A stretch of 64,000 nucleotides of DNA from Phlebopus portentosus (GCA_037892935.1 JAYXKI010000017.1:806001-870000); one strand, 5' to 3'. Positions 1 to 12,135 are shown, numbered from the stretch's first letter. Numbers and translations are program-made. Notes: generated from the letters alone by a model not told the origin.

Positions 1-1149
1 CACTCAGATTTGTAATTGATATTGAGTTGGTAAGGTATTGTTCCACTTCATTCATATTAGACCTAACGGTAATATTACTCCTTTGTAGGCCTAATAAGCT
101 CTAGTTCTGCCCATACTTTTCAGGATTGTCGTCTTGCCATTCTGTCGTCTGCTAGTCTGCATCGGGAAGTGCTTGTTGATCGGTATGAGAATCTTGGTCG
201 ACGGAAACAAATTTCCTGAATGCTTCATCATCTGGCTTCACGTTTGGCCCTCTATCCGAGTTGATATACGATTACCCGAGTCACTTAGTACTTTCAATAC
301 TTTGGTATTCCAACCGTAACCTGAGCCAGGGTGCGAATGCCTCATCTTCTCCCGCGTTGCCTTTAATTTGGCCCAGGCGGATGCGAACTGCCTCGTGTTC
401 GTGCTTTCCTTCTGACTCGTTGCACGCTCGTGTTACTGATTTGTGGATATACCTGTCTTCACATGGTCACGCGTCCGATACTTCTGGATCAGGCCTTCCT
501 TGATGGGATATCAATTCCCTCGTCCCTGTCAAAGCACGAAGATGTCCCAATCTTCTTGGATGTTAATCGTACCGTCGGCAGGTTATGTGCTATCTCTTTA
601 GTATCCTGGATTCTCAAGACGCTTCCGTGCAATAGATTTTTTTCTAAGCCTCGCTCTTCCGCTTCCCTCTCTCTGTTGTGCTCGTCACGGGTTATTGAAT
701 CTTGATATATGTACAACGCACGTTGTTTATCTCTCTGTCTGTCCTTTTGCAGGGTCCATGCACATACACATGCCCAGGGTCCAGGCCCACCATCCTTAGA
801 CGCTCAGACGGCCCAGGGTCGATTCGCTTTGACCTGCGTAGCTTCGTAGCTTCGCTCTTTCTACTCCGTGCGCTTTGGTGCTTCTTGCTTTTTCTCTTCT
901 TCTTCCGTACCATCTAAGCGAGGACGGAGATGAGACGAAGACGATCGAGGTACAATTCGAAGCTTAGGCGAATGAATTATAGAAGCCCCGAGGCCCTTTG
1001 GACTCTGAGTCAATGCGTGTATCCATATCATCTCGTCGAGACGTGCTCGGGTATGTATATTCATTGTCGTTTGCTTTTGCTTTTTAATTGCTTCGCTTTT
1101 GCAGATCTGACTGTTGAGGACCAGGGCGGGCCCGAAGTCGTCGAGGGTC
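1..1149. other. Intergenic, no gene supported
   Basis: Only short unconnected reading frames without recognisable motifs or convincing splice structure are present. The right part probably holds the upstream region of the HMG-box gene. Confidence 0.5.
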
Positions 1150-1156
1150 TATAAAT
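1150..1156 (+). promoter_or_regulatory. TATA-like box upstream of the HMG-box gene
   Basis: A TATAAAT heptamer lies 134 nt upstream of the proposed start codon at 1290, a usual distance for a fungal promoter with a short 5' UTR. It supports the 1290 start over the internal ATG at 1505. Confidence 0.45.
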
Positions 1157-1289
1157 CTCGAGCGAGGACTTAGGACCCCCTCTTCAGCTCGCACTTCTCC
1201 CTTCCGTCTTGCGAGCTTCTTTGTCCCAGACTGCTTCTAAGCCTACTGCGTCTGTGCACTTCCGAACCTACGAGTATAAAGTTCCTCAA

Positions 1290-3509
1290 ATGTCGGTGAC
1301 GATACCTCGCATGCGTGACGCTGCCACCACCGGTTCTACTCCGACTGCGTCCGCCGGGTTCGCCGAGATGCAAAGGAAAGTGGACGCGGATGGTGTTGAT
1401 AGTGAATCAGGTGCGAGCGCGACGCGCCTGGAGTTTCGCCTGTTCAGCACACTGATCATCTATTCCGTATCCTTTTTCTAATAGGACGTGATACTATAGC
1501 AGCTATGGATGTCTTTCGTTCTCGTATGGGACATACATCTCACGGGAGCACCGAATCTCGCGAGCCTGCGTCACTCAAAGTCGGGGACGCGAAGGCTCCC
1601 GCGACATCGATGCCAACGCCCTCACCGTCACCCAATACACCTGTCCAGCCTCTTCCCTCCTCCCTTCCCATCTCTCTCCCTTCACCAGAATCACTTTCGG
1701 CGTCCCTCCATCTTTCACTTCCCTCTCCCCATGGCGCTGTGCCGGACCCTGCCTCTGGAGTAAACAACTCGGAAGTGTCTTCAAAACGACAGAGACAGCA
1801 ACAAAAGCGGAAACACATCTCGCTGAACCATCCTTCGCATCCGCGTACGAACCCGGCGCACATTCCTCGTCCTCGGAACGCGTTTATCCTCTTCAGATCT
1901 TGGGCACTTTCTTCCGGCCTACTCTCCTCCTCCTCTTCCTCTTCTGCACGTTCCAACCCCAACCCGGTCAAGATCAAAGGAACGGGACCAGGACCAAAGA
2001 AAAACTCGACAAAATGTACTACTACTTCCCAAGCCTCAACGCCGCTCCAGCAAAACGAAGCCTCCCGCGAGATCGCGAAGATATGGAAACGCGTTGATGA
2101 GAGCACGCGGGGCGTGTTTGAAGAGATGGCGCGGGAGGAGAAGAGGAGGCATAGGGAGATGTACCCTGATTACCGGTACGCGCCGAGGAAGGTACAGCAA
2201 CAACAATTGCAGAGCCAGGAATACCAGAGTCCGAGTCGGGCGGAGAAGAAGGACGTGCAGAATGGCGTGGGCAAGATGGTGAAGAACACTGGGACGAGGA
2301 GGCTGGCTGGTGCGGCTGCGGCGAAGAAGGGAGTTAAGAAGAGACGAAGGAGAGCGCGGGCACCGCTTACGCCTGAGACGACACCTGAACCTTCTTCTCC
2401 GTCTCCGTCTCCTACTCCACCACCAGAAACGGAGACTGAAAGCGAGGATGTCGAAGATACGCGAGCGGGACGCGAAATGCATATGGACGTGGACGTAGAT
2501 ATGGATGTTGATAATGATATTGGTGATGATGACGAGGATGATGGTGACGAAGATAGCGGGAAGGAGGAAGAGGAGGAGGAACTCCCGCTGGGCAAGTCGA
2601 TTGACGTTCGGGTGCGTTCTCAGTTTCGTTTTATACTTTTAATTTTAAATCTCATGGACGAATCGCTTCTTATTTATGCGGTCCCCGACCTAACAGACGG
2701 GTTCCGGCAATCGAGTTCATTCAGATCGAAACTTCAAATCGAAGTCGGCCAAGAGTCCCCACCCAGAATTCACGTACCCTTCTTCTTCGTCCCCTTCTTC
2801 GCTTTCCATTTTCGACCCATCCTCCAACTCCTCCGGCACTTCTTCCTCCTCTTGCGCATTAAATCGCACCGAAAACAATAAGCACGCACTTGATGAGGCG
2901 AAGATAGAAACGAAGAAGGCGAATTTTGAGAAGACGATTAGGACGAGGACGACAATCAACCAGGCATACGTCCCTTTGCTCGCTTCGACAACGTATTATG
3001 TACCGACGTTCGTCCATGTCGACCGGACGTGTCGTGTTCCTGATGGTCCGTCCAATCCTTCTGACTGCAATCCCGATACCGGAAGTAGTTCCGCTCAGAC
3101 ATCCTCTACGAGTTCAAATGCGGCGGAGGGTACCCTCGTCAACGTTCCCACAGTCCTCGCTTCTGAACACGATGCGGGCAATCACAACTCCGACTTCAAC
3201 GACTTGGAGGAATTCTCTTTTTCTTTCTCCCTTGACTCCGACAAGTCATGCTCGGTCTCAGGAAGCTTCTACGAGGACGAATTCGGGTTCGTCCGATTCA
3301 GAAGGAGCGAAGAGGAGGAAGAACAAGAGTTAATCCAACGCGCGTTGAAGCCTTACGCGCCTCTTTGGCATCCGAGCCCTGTGGAGAAGCTTTCTTCCTC
3401 GTCCTTTTTTACCCGTAATGGGTCGAGTCCGAGTACGCTGGGGAAAAAGGAGGGCCTAGTGGGTCTCTCGACTGCTCAGATGTGTATGATGGATCTTGAT
3501 ATGCTTTGA
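1290..3509 (+). CDS. HMG-box transcription factor
   Basis: Predicted nuclear DNA-binding regulator. Model: exon 1290-1410, intron 1411-1484 (an acceptor at 1499 is also in frame), exon 1485-2611, intron 2612-2696 (GTGCGT...AACAG), exon 2697-3509. The HMG box starts with HIPRPRNAFILFRS and resumes with EIAKIWKRVDESTRGVFEEM and ends MYPDYRYAPRK, the usual fungal MATA_HMG form. The two halves are separated by a Ser/Lys-rich insertion of about 45 residues, which is unusual. A Lys/Arg-rich stretch (KKGVKKRRRRAR) that could be a nuclear signal, a Pro/Ser/Thr segment and a long Asp/Glu tract follow. The last exon encodes a conserved-looking tail (NNKHALDEAKIETKKANFEK...YVPLLASTTYYVPTFVHVD). A decayed copy of this last exon lies at 8080. 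Target genes are unknown; relation to mating-type HMG factors is possible but not shown. If translation starts at 1505 the first exon is lost. Confidence 0.8.
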
Positions 3510-4494
3510 TTCTCCTCAGAACGCATTTTGAACCATCTTTCATTTGTTTTCTTACGTTATCCATGTCATACAATCAACATACGATATTTTCGCGATTTCT
3601 CATCCTCTAGTTCTTTTTTTTCTCGATTGCGACTTGCGTATATATATATGCGAATCACCTGAATTAATGGAATGTTCAAAGCCATGGGATGCTCTTCTGC
3701 TCGTATTCCTACATACATTATTACAAGGTACTGTCCTGACGTAGGTATATTTCACTGCACTCAAAAACGGAAAGGTCTTAGCCACGTGCTCGGGACAATA
3801 AAGAATGCTTATTGTATAAGGCGGGTAATATGGGCAGGAAAAAACGTATCCTGTACTAAGTATTGAGGTCCGAAAATCCAGTCCTCCACCAGAGTAATCC
3901 ACAATTTTGCCTCCATCATTGATTTCTTCCCATCTGAGATCTTCACCCACACGAAGACCAACTGGCTGCATCCGGCTTGCTTACCGGCGTGACAACAGGC
4001 TACTACATTCTATCAGTTTCGTCCAAAGACTCCTGGCTTTCCAGATAAGACTCAAGCCGAACCCTATTGCACTGTGTAAAAAATCTTGACTAGTACTGCG
4101 ACATTCTCTGCGGCATCATGTGCATCTCTTGACTATTTATCCAAAATTTCTTGCGTCTATATATCAAGACTATATACTGCGTGGTAATTTGACGACTCAT
4201 CCTGCACGGGAATTACACGCATGGAAGGCGAGGCATCATCAGCCATCATCCATCACGATACAAAATAGCAGCGAATGGCCCTCCCCCTCTCTTTCCTTCC
4301 AACCATTACCATCTCCGTCCGTACAATGGCTTACATGACACCACGGAGACTAGTTCCATATCAAGTTTAACAGGCGTGCTGAGCCTGGGGACATTCTGCC
4401 TTACCAAATTTCTCTCAATTAAGCGCTTGTGCCAATAACAGGTATCCAATACACGTATACTCCGTGTTGATAGCTCATTGATAACAATTGGCAG
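3510..4494. other. Intergenic between HMG gene and TPR-CHAT gene
   Basis: Holds the 3' UTR of the HMG gene. Its right third contains a segment (about 4130-4400) that recurs upstream of the other TPR-CHAT copy at 44205 and in arm A at 13840. An acceptor-like ...TTGGCAG at 4494 precedes the open TPR frame, so an upstream non-recognised exon may lie here. Confidence 0.5.
4195..4400 (+). repeat. TPR-CHAT upstream repeat, copy 1
   Basis: Shares blocks such as CATCCTGCACGGG, CCTCTCCCTC-like tracts, ACCATSATCTCCGTC-like and CACCACGGAGA with 13905-14108 (+) and 44205-44385 (-). Protein reading across the three copies is not conserved, so it behaves like promoter or 5' UTR DNA rather than an exon. 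Confidence 0.6.
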
Positions 4495-7358
4495 TTATTC
4501 AAACTTCGAACTCGTCAAGCCGAATACTTTTGGTCTCGGTTCGAAGAATCCGGAAATGGGAAAGACCTTGACTTAGCTATTTCCTACCGGCAAGCTACAC
4601 TAGTACTGGACTGTTGTCCTAACGATCCTTGTTATCGTAGTGCAGCATTGCGACGCCTTGCCGATCTCTTTTGCAAACGATACGGGCTACGGCGAGAAAC
4701 TGACGATCTGGATAGAGCGATTATGCTAGATCGTACTGCGCTGAAGCTCCTGCAGGAGCGTTATCATTCTACGGTGCTGGCCGATCTTGCATGCATTCTT
4801 ACGATCCGCTTTAAGCAGAGCGGGAAGGACGAGGATCTCGAGGAAGCTATCTCAATGGAACGCACCGTACTGGAGCTTCGATCGGAGGGTCATCCACGAC
4901 GTTCTTCGGCGTTGGCCAATCTTAAGCATAGTCTTTGGTTGCGCTTCGAGCACAGCGGGAAGATGAAGGATCTCGAGGAAGTTATCTCGATGCATCGCGC
5001 TGCGCTGAAGCTTCTTCCGGAGGATCATCCGGATCGTTCTTTGTCATCAGCCGATCTTGCGTTCTTCCTTACGACTCGCTTTGAGCGGAGCGGGAGGAAC
5101 GAGGATCTCGAGGAAGCTATCTCAATGGAACGCAGCGTGCTGGAGTTTCAACCGGAGGGTCATCCACGACGTTCTTCGGCGTTGGCCAATCTTGCGCATA
5201 GCCTTTGGCTGCGCTTCAGGCGCAGTGAGAGGATGGAGGATCTTGAGGAAGCTATCTCAATGGAACGTGCCGCGCTGAAGCTTCGACCTAAGGATGATCC
5301 GGATCATTTTTTGTATGCCAATCTTTCGTTCTTCCTTTCAGAGCGCTCTGAGCAGAGCGGGAGGATCGAAGATCTTGAGGAAGCTATCTCAATGGAACGT
5401 TCCCTACTGGAGATTGAGCCGGAGGATCATCCGCATCATTCTTGGTCGGTGTCCATTCTTGCGAGCAGCCTCAGGATACGCTTTGAGCATAGCAAGAGGA
5501 TGGAAGATCTCGAGGAAGCCACCTCGCTTCACCGTACTGCGCTGGAGCTTCGACTGGAGGGTCATTCGCGTCATTCTTCATCGCTGCAGAATCTTGCGAT
5601 TTGCCTCAGGTTGCACTTTGAGCACGGGGAGAGGACGGAGGATCTCGAGGAAGCTATCTTGCTGCACCGTACCACGCTGAAGCTCCAACGGGAGGATCAT
5701 TCGGGTTATTCTTCGTGGTTGATTAATCTTGCGAGCTGCCTTTGGACGCAATTTCAGCACAGTGGGAGTATCGAGGATCTCGAGGAAGCCATTCGGTTTC
5801 TGAGGCTTGCTGCCTCTCACTCGTTCTCCGACTTCGCAGCTCGTCTAGACGCTGCATACTCGTGGACGGTAATAGCTGAATTTCATGATCATAACACCCT
5901 AATTGAAGCTCATAGAGCAGCCACGTCCATCCTCCAGCGTGCCCTCACCACGAGACCTACTCTATCCGAACAACGCAAGCTTCTCCATAAGCATGGTAGC
6001 TATCTGTCAGTTACGTTGGATGTAGCTTCACATGTCATTGGCAAGGGAGAATTCACTCTGGCCGTCGAGTTCCTCGAGCAAGGGAGAGCCCTGCTTTGGT
6101 CGCAGTTGCACGGATTCAGGGCCTCGCTCGAACAACTTTCGAAAGTGGATAGAACGCTTGCTAGAAACTTTGAGGTCTGTACCCGTCACCTAGAAGAACT
6201 TATAACCTCCTCCGAGCATACGACTGGTTCGAACACGAGTGCATTTGAGATGCTTGAGCACAACGAGTCGAATAAACAACGATCAATCGACGAGGCATTG
6301 GCCCAGATGCGACGCTTGTCGGAAGAGCAGGAAGATATAATTAATGACATACGCCAGCTACCCGGATTTAAAGACTTCCTCAGTCTCAAACCATTCAGCG
6401 ATATACAGCAGGCGGCCGTGGAGCCATGTGTCTGCGTTCCGCTGGACAACGACTTTTATACCGATACTATCAATCTGCACGAGGAACTCATACGAATCCG
6501 CCGAACACTTGGAGTAGGTTCTGGCAAGTACGACGAGGTGCTTCGGCGAACAATGAAGGCGCTGTGGGACAGGGTCGTGTCCAAAGTCGTTCAAAAACTC
6601 GTCAAACTTGGTATCACGGAGGGGTCGCGCATTTGGTGGTGTCCTACCTCAGTGCTCTTAGCCTTCCCCTTTCACGCTGCAGGACCGTACGAGGCCTGCG
6701 ACTGTAGTGTAAAGTATCTCCTGGCTCATCAATGCGCGATCTAGAGTCCAAATCGGGGCGAAAGGATGCTCTTTGTTGCTGACACGAAACTTCCTTCGGC
6801 CGAAAGAGAAAAAAGGCTATAAATAGAATTCGCCGCTGCGAGCACCTCCTTGATGATCGTGCAACTCCAGAAGCAGTACTTACTTTGCTTCAAGAGACGA
6901 ACCGGGTGCATTTTGTATGCCATGGACGTCTCAACGATGAACCCTTCAACTCCTGTCTTCAGCTTTGTGGTGGAGCGCTCACATTGTTGGACATCGCGCG
7001 GGCCAACCTTCCACATGCAGAGTTTGTGCTTCTGTCAGCTTGCCATACTGCAGAACAAAGTCCTAATTCTGCGCTGGATGAAGCACTCCAACTAGCAGCG
7101 GTTATGCAGTTCTACGGGTTCCGAAGTGTGGTTGGGACGATGTGGCAGCTGCTTGATAAGGACGGACCTTTCCTTTCTTCTGCTCTTTACAGACACCTCA
7201 TGAGCGAGCTAGAGGATGGGGAGATTAGATTCAAGAGGGCTGCTGAGGCTGTTCGTCAAGCTGCATTGTCTGTGAGGGCGAGCGGGGATATGGGAACAGA
7301 GAAAGGGGCGGATATTATGGCCGAGCGATGGGTCAACCTTGTGCATGTAGGTGTCTAA
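4495..7358 (+). pseudogene. TPR-CHAT protein, copy 1, frameshifted in the CHAT domain
   Basis: From 4495 to 6744 the frame is open (698 residues from the first ATG at 4648, with clear coding upstream of it). It encodes about ten 45-residue TPR-like units with core DLEEAISMER..L.L.PEGHP, spaced 135 nt apart, then a linker with EFLEQGRALLWSQLHGFR. The CHAT domain, a caspase-like fold, follows. The frame stops at 6744 because 35 nt are missing after position 6724 relative to the 42.4-kb copy (the codons for DDYTSYTPTLTSL). Two further frame changes lie before 6885. The rest of CHAT is then open to 7358 with both expected catalytic motifs, VHFVCHG (His) and LSACHTAEQ (Cys). Members of this family are abundant in Agaricomycetes; function is mostly unknown. 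A truncated TPR-only protein could still be made. Confidence 0.75.
4834..5800 (+). repeat. Tandem 135-nt TPR-coding repeats
   Basis: The block GAGGATCTCGAGGAAGC(T/C)ATCTC recurs every 135 nt (45 codons), at about 4834, 4969, 5104, 5239 and onward. The high DNA identity between units fits recent unit gain and loss by unequal exchange. Copy 2 at 8.8 kb has only about three to four units. Confidence 0.75.
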
Positions 7359-8079
7359 CTTCAAACGCCCAAAACGACGCACCCCTCTCACTTAGCGCAC
7401 TCCATCTCTATCCTTTCATTTCACGATCACTGGTGAACAGCGCGTACTCCACTGTCTTTTCTGTCCATAGGATCAATTCTGCTTTCAGATTGGTTGGTAT
7501 TCTTGTAGTACCGTTTCGCTATATTCCATATTGTGCAATGCACGTAAAGATACATAATCGAGCATGAGAACGATCTACATATGTACGGCACGAGAAGAAG
7601 GAGGAAGAGAGACATAATCCATGAATCAGTTGAGTCTGAGTTCCGATTCCACTCTACCTTCTCGATGCCCTGTATTTCTTCACAAGTTTGTCTACCTTCC
7701 GGGAGAGATGAACTGTCTCAGGCATGCATTTTGGGCACGGCGCTACTCAGTCTTCGGTGAGTCGAGGCTCGGCATCATGTCTAACGCACGGTAGTACTAC
7801 ATGATAAAAAATCGAAGTTGCATTAATAATGAAACCTGTATCATAACCAGACACTGCAGATGCAAGAGAGGGTGCAAACTGTCATTCTGATTATTCTGAT
7901 GAGGTGTAATCCGATCAAACCAATGCGATGTCCAGATAGTTGACCATCTACTGATCCAGTTTTATATGGGTATATCAGACTGAATCCATATCGGAAGGAC
8001 CACACACATTGCTTGAATTAGCCTAAGCTAGGAATAAGAGGTGTAACAAGAAAAAGGCATGGCGCGTTCTCCAAATTAT
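7359..8079. other. Intergenic, TPR-CHAT 3' flank
   Basis: About 7430-7560 (CTTTTCTGTCCATAGGATCAATTC...) is similar to the inverted 3' flank of the third copy at 41800-41890, so 3' flanks were duplicated too. Nothing else recognised. Confidence 0.5.
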
Positions 8080-8690
8080 GACTTCAAGTCTCATCGACGA
8101 AATGCTTCTTCTTTATGCGGTCTCCGGCTTAACAGACGGTTTCCGCCAATCAGTTTCTTTCAGATTGAAATGTTGAAATCGAAATCGGCCAAGAGTCCCC
8201 ACCCAGAATTCACATCTTCCTCCCCTCCTCCTTCGCCCTTGGTTTTCGACCAATCCTCCAACTCCGCCGGTACTTTCTCCCCATCTTGCGCATCCAATCA
8301 CACCGAACACAATAAGGACACACTTGATGGATCGGTGATGGGGCGAACGCGACTTTTTTGAGACAATTAAGACGAGGATGACAGTCAACTAGGTATACGT
8401 CCCTTTGCTTGCTTCGATAACGTATTATGCACCGACGTTCGTCCATATCGACCAGGCGTGTCGCGTCCCTAATGGTCCGTCTAATCAAACCACTCGCAAT
8501 CTCGTTGCCAGTGCTAAATCCGCTCAGACGTCCTCTACGAGTTCAAATGCGGTGCGGATACCCTCGTCAACGCTCCCGCAGACCAATCGCGATGTGAGCA
8601 ATTACAATTCTGACTTCAACGACTTGGAGGAATTTTCTTTCTTTTTCTCTCGACTCTGACAAGCCGGGCTTAGCCTCAGGAAGCTTCTAT
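8080..8690 (+). pseudogene. Decayed duplicate of the HMG gene last intron and exon
   Basis: Matches 2640-3275 of the HMG gene, including the end of intron 2 (GCGGTCTCCGGCTTAACAGACGG against GCGGTCCCCGACCTAACAGACGG) and the exon words KSAKSPHPEF, SITYYAPTFVHID and NSDFNDLEEFSF. Retained intron sequence shows DNA-level, not retro-, duplication. There is no HMG box and no start; several frame changes and stops are present. It ends near AGGAAGCTTCTATGA and is joined to TPR sequence. Confidence 0.8.
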
Positions 8691-8704
8691 GACGCCATTT
8701 TTTT

Positions 8705-9548
8705 CCAGCAAGCTGCACTGGACCGTTGTCCTAGTGACCATCCTGATCGCAGTGCAATATTGCATTCGCTCGCCTGTATCCTTTACAAACGCCATGAGCT
8801 ATGGAGAGACGTTGACGATCTGGAGAGAGCAATAGTTCTGGATCGTGCCGCACTGAAGCTTCGACCGGAGGGTCATCCGGATCATTCTTTATCATTGGGC
8901 AATCTTGCGAGCGGCCTTTGGACGCGCTTTGAGCACTGCGGGAGAAAGGAGGATCTCGAGGAAGCCATCTCGATGGAACGTGCTGCGCCGGAGCTTCGAC
9001 CCGAGGGCCACCCATATCATTCTTGGTCATTGGTCAATCTCGCGAGTAGCCTTAAGACACGCTTTGAGCACGACGGGAGTATGGAGGATCTCGAGGAAGC
9101 CATCTCGATGGAACGCACCCTGCTGGAGCATCGACCAGAGGTCATCCGCATCATTCTTCGTCACTGGATAATCTTGCCAAATGCCTCTACGTTCGTTACG
9201 AGGTAGACGGGAATGTGCTTGACCTCGCGGAGTCTATCCCGTCTTTAAGGCTCGCTGCTTTTCACCGGTTCTCGAGCTTCGAGAGTCGCATTAAGGCTGT
9301 GTACAGATGGGAAACCATCGCCTGGTCTCACGACCACAACCCTCTAATGGAAGCTCATAAATCGTCCATGTCGCTCCTTCAGCGTGCTCTCACTATAAAC
9401 CCCAGTCTATCCGAACAACACGACTTTCTCCGTAGGCATAATCGCTATCAGTCACTTGCGTTAGAGCTGGCCTCACACTTCATCGACAAGGGCGGAATCA
9501 CTCAAGCTATCGAGTTCCTCGAGCAAGGGAGAGCATTGCTTCGGAATC
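8705..9548 (+). pseudogene. TPR-CHAT protein, copy 2, truncated
   Basis: Begins at a point matching 4588 of copy 1 (CAGCAAGCTGCACTGGACC) and runs through about three to four TPR units (DLERAIVLDRAALKLRPEGH, DLEEAISMERAAPELRPEGH, DLEEAISMERTLLEHRPE). One base is missing near 9142 in the usual GAGGGTCATCC, shifting the frame. It resumes as LAESIPSLRLAAFHRFSS and ends in EFLEQGRALL near 9545, where homology switches to the inverted-duplication arm A. No CHAT domain remains. Same order (HMG tail then TPR) as at 2.6-6.1 kb, with the intervening 1.3 kb deleted. Confidence 0.8.
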
Positions 9549-9860
9549 TTGAGGTATATGCGCACTCTCCATCCTACTGACCTTGCCAAGACATGCTCTT
9601 TCTTAGCGAGCGAGTAGATGATTAGGTGAAGATGAGTACGACCCAGAGATGACGGTCGAGAAGGCACAGGTTAGTGAAGATAAAAGAGAAAAGAGAAAGT
9701 CGGTCTCGATGCCAGATCTTGATTATCTTATCTTATCCTTTTAGCCGACAAAATGGGCAACCTAACTCACGTGAATCAACGCGTCTGCTTTTCAAGCTCC
9801 GATTAATCTTATGGGGATTGCCGACTCTCACCGAATCGCGTCAACGGCCTTACTCATACT
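9549..9860 (-). pseudogene. Copied profilin promoter and first exon, orphan
   Basis: The reverse complement of 9575-9595 reads ATGTCTTGGCAAGGTCAG, identical to profilin exon 1 plus its intron donor (48450-48467). The preceding sequence matches the profilin upstream region (GATGATTAGGTGAAGATGAG..., ATGCCAGATCTTGAT...). Only 13 coding bases and part of intron 1 were copied, so no profilin is made; any transcription from it would run towards 8.7 kb. Confidence 0.75.
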
Positions 9861-11716
9861 GAAACTAGTATCTGGATTCATAACATAACATAGCTCCGGG
9901 GAGTTTATACCCTTGAATTAGATAAACTACCAAAGTAGCGGAGCAGTCTTGAGACATCTCATTCAAAGGGACGTCAACTCTTATGGAGATTCATCAATAG
10001 AAACACAAGTATATTCGCTCCCGTCCCAAGCGCTTCTCTGTGGGTAGCGGCAATGAGTTCGGAAGGTCGTTCCGTCTGTTGAAACACCCGTTATTGTGTC
10101 TGGTGACGCGTCACCCTCGACCCAGTTGATAAGATCATCCCAAATATCCGTTGCTTGGTCTGCCCTCTTTACATGGCGCGCCGTGACATTCGTGCCGGTG
10201 TCGTCGGTAGATCCAACTTGCGCTTGAGATGCCGTGCTGCTTCCCTGGACGAATTTAACTGTACCTGTTCCACCGCCGCAGTGACCTATTCCAGGAATGA
10301 GGAAGAGTCTGTAGAAGTCGTCGAGGCTCGATTCTCCAAGTGTGCTTGCAACAAGATCATACAAGCGTTTCGAGTTAAGAGCGGAGGTAAGCTTTTCAAG
10401 TGAAGATGAGAATATGAAATCTTCAGAATTGGACGGGAACATACAGGGTACTGTGGTACGAGATGAGTTTACCGCCACGTTCGCGGAATGCAGAAAGGTC
10501 ACCGTTCCAGGTTGAGATATTGCCCGGATCAGGAGCATCCATTTCATAAATGTCGTCAATCCAGAACTGACTGTAGTCGTAATTTACATCGTTAGCAACG
10601 ACGTAACGCATCCAATCCTGGTTTTTAGATTCGTCAATGTAACAACATAAAACAGAGTGTGAAGGCTAAAGGTCTTACGTCTGCGATATGGAAAGCATCT
10701 CCGTTGGGCACATGGTCCCAATTACCACCGGATTCAGCACCGGGTTCGAAGCGAGAGTACAAGGGCGTGTTGTTCTCGCCGTATAATGGTGCGTAAATAA
10801 GGTGCAGAACTTCGACTTGCTCCGCAGTGAGGCAGCTATCCATGCTGTTTGAAGAATCCGTGCTGTTTGAAGATGAGCTGCAAAGCAACTCTTCTGGCCT
10901 GAATTGGCAGTCCTCCGGTTTCGTAATGACGCCGTCGACAACGCCGTCGAGACCATCACATTGGTTGAATATCTCTTGGGAGGTTACGTTCCAGAGATCA
11001 CTTGAGACGGAGCTGGCACTAGTGTTTCCGGGGGCTTCGATAAAACGACCCAGTATAGCGGTCCAGCCAATCAGATGGCTGAAGTTCGCTGCTGAAGAGC
11101 CGGCCAAGATGCCGTCGAAGGCTTCCGGGTAATGTATGGCAGCATAAAACCCTTGTCTACCTTCCGTCGAGCATCCCACGTAGACTGCCCATAGTAGGTG
11201 CTAACGAATGGCTTGCCGACAAGGGTCTCTGTGTGGACAACCCGCGAGGTGAAATCCGCAAGAACCTCCGTATCATTCAGAAAGTATTCGTCAGTATCGC
11301 TATCATGGCCATTGTTCGACGCGATGGCTGCAAAGCCCTTAGAGCTTCCGGTATTGAGATTGTCGTAGTCAATGCCTGAGGAGATCATTCGTAAAGAAAT
11401 ATTTCGACTGATAGTAAGTAAAACAGACGCACATCCGTTGAGACCACCGTTCCCAAGGGCAACGAACCACTGGTTCCAATCGTCCGGTAGCCACGCTTTG
11501 CCGGTGATAGCGGAGATATCGGATGTGTTCACTACATATTGAATGCAACACAAAGATTCATTCACCCTCGCTTGTGCTCACTGTCGCTGGGCTATCGTAG
11601 TACGTGGCATTCAGAATGGTCGCGAGGAGGCTCGAGGAGTCAGTGGTGGTCAAGGCAGTGCAAGCTATCGAATTAGCTGCCTGCGCACTGGTTGCGAGTA
11701 ATCCAAGTGCAAGGCC

Positions 11717-11724
11717 GATGAAGG
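11717..11724 (+). other. Target-site duplication, left
   Basis: GATGAAGG directly abuts the left terminal inverted repeat; the right flank begins GATAAGG (12136-12142), one base shorter. The empty site in the intact tannase reads GATGAGAG on the matching strand. Confidence 0.6.
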
Positions 11725-12135
11725 AGGACCCCCGGCAATCCCGACAAATGTCTGTGCCCGATCCGGCCATTTCAAAGCAAATTTTGGCCCTTAGGCCTGT
11801 GCCAATCCCGCCATTTCAGCACAAAATCGGATGTATGCTTGTGTCATGATCCGGCCATGGGACAGGCATGGGAGGTCGGCCTTGGGGTGATATGGAAATT
11901 TCGGAATTTTGGTCAGCCCATCAACTGATGCAGCCCAGTTTGGGCAGTTATAAGTATGAGAAAATAGAAATGACACCAAATCCGGGGCGCTAGTCGCTGG
12001 TTTTGGAAGCATGTGCCGAAAACGCGGCCATAAGCGACCCGAATTCGGTCATCACAAGCACATCAGCACCCGGAGAGATCTGGATATGGGACCGAAATTT
12101 CGCAACAGGCATCTATCAGGATTGCCGGGGGTCCT
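11725..12135. mobile_element. MITE, hAT-like, 411 bp
   Basis: Terminal inverted repeats are perfect over 17 nt: AGGACCCCCGGCAATCC at 11725-11741 and its reverse complement at 12119-12135. Similarity continues imperfectly for about 14 nt (CGACAAATGTCTGT / TGATAGATGCCTGT). Flanks look like an 8-bp target duplication. Internal subterminal motifs repeat (GATCCGGCCATTTC, ATCCCGCCATTTCAG, GATCCGGCCATGGG). No transposase is encoded. The empty counterpart in arm B confirms insertion after the arms separated. Superfamily assignment to hAT rests on the 8-bp duplication only. Confidence 0.8.

Noticed and set aside
1540..2595. Long minus-strand open frames opposite the HMG gene
   Set aside because: They are Ser/Arg-rich mirror frames of the HMG-box gene's biased codons, without motifs or splice structure.
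6815..6830. GGCTATAAATAG as a promoter
   Set aside because: It lies within the frameshifted CHAT-coding part of TPR copy 1 and no gene starts after it.
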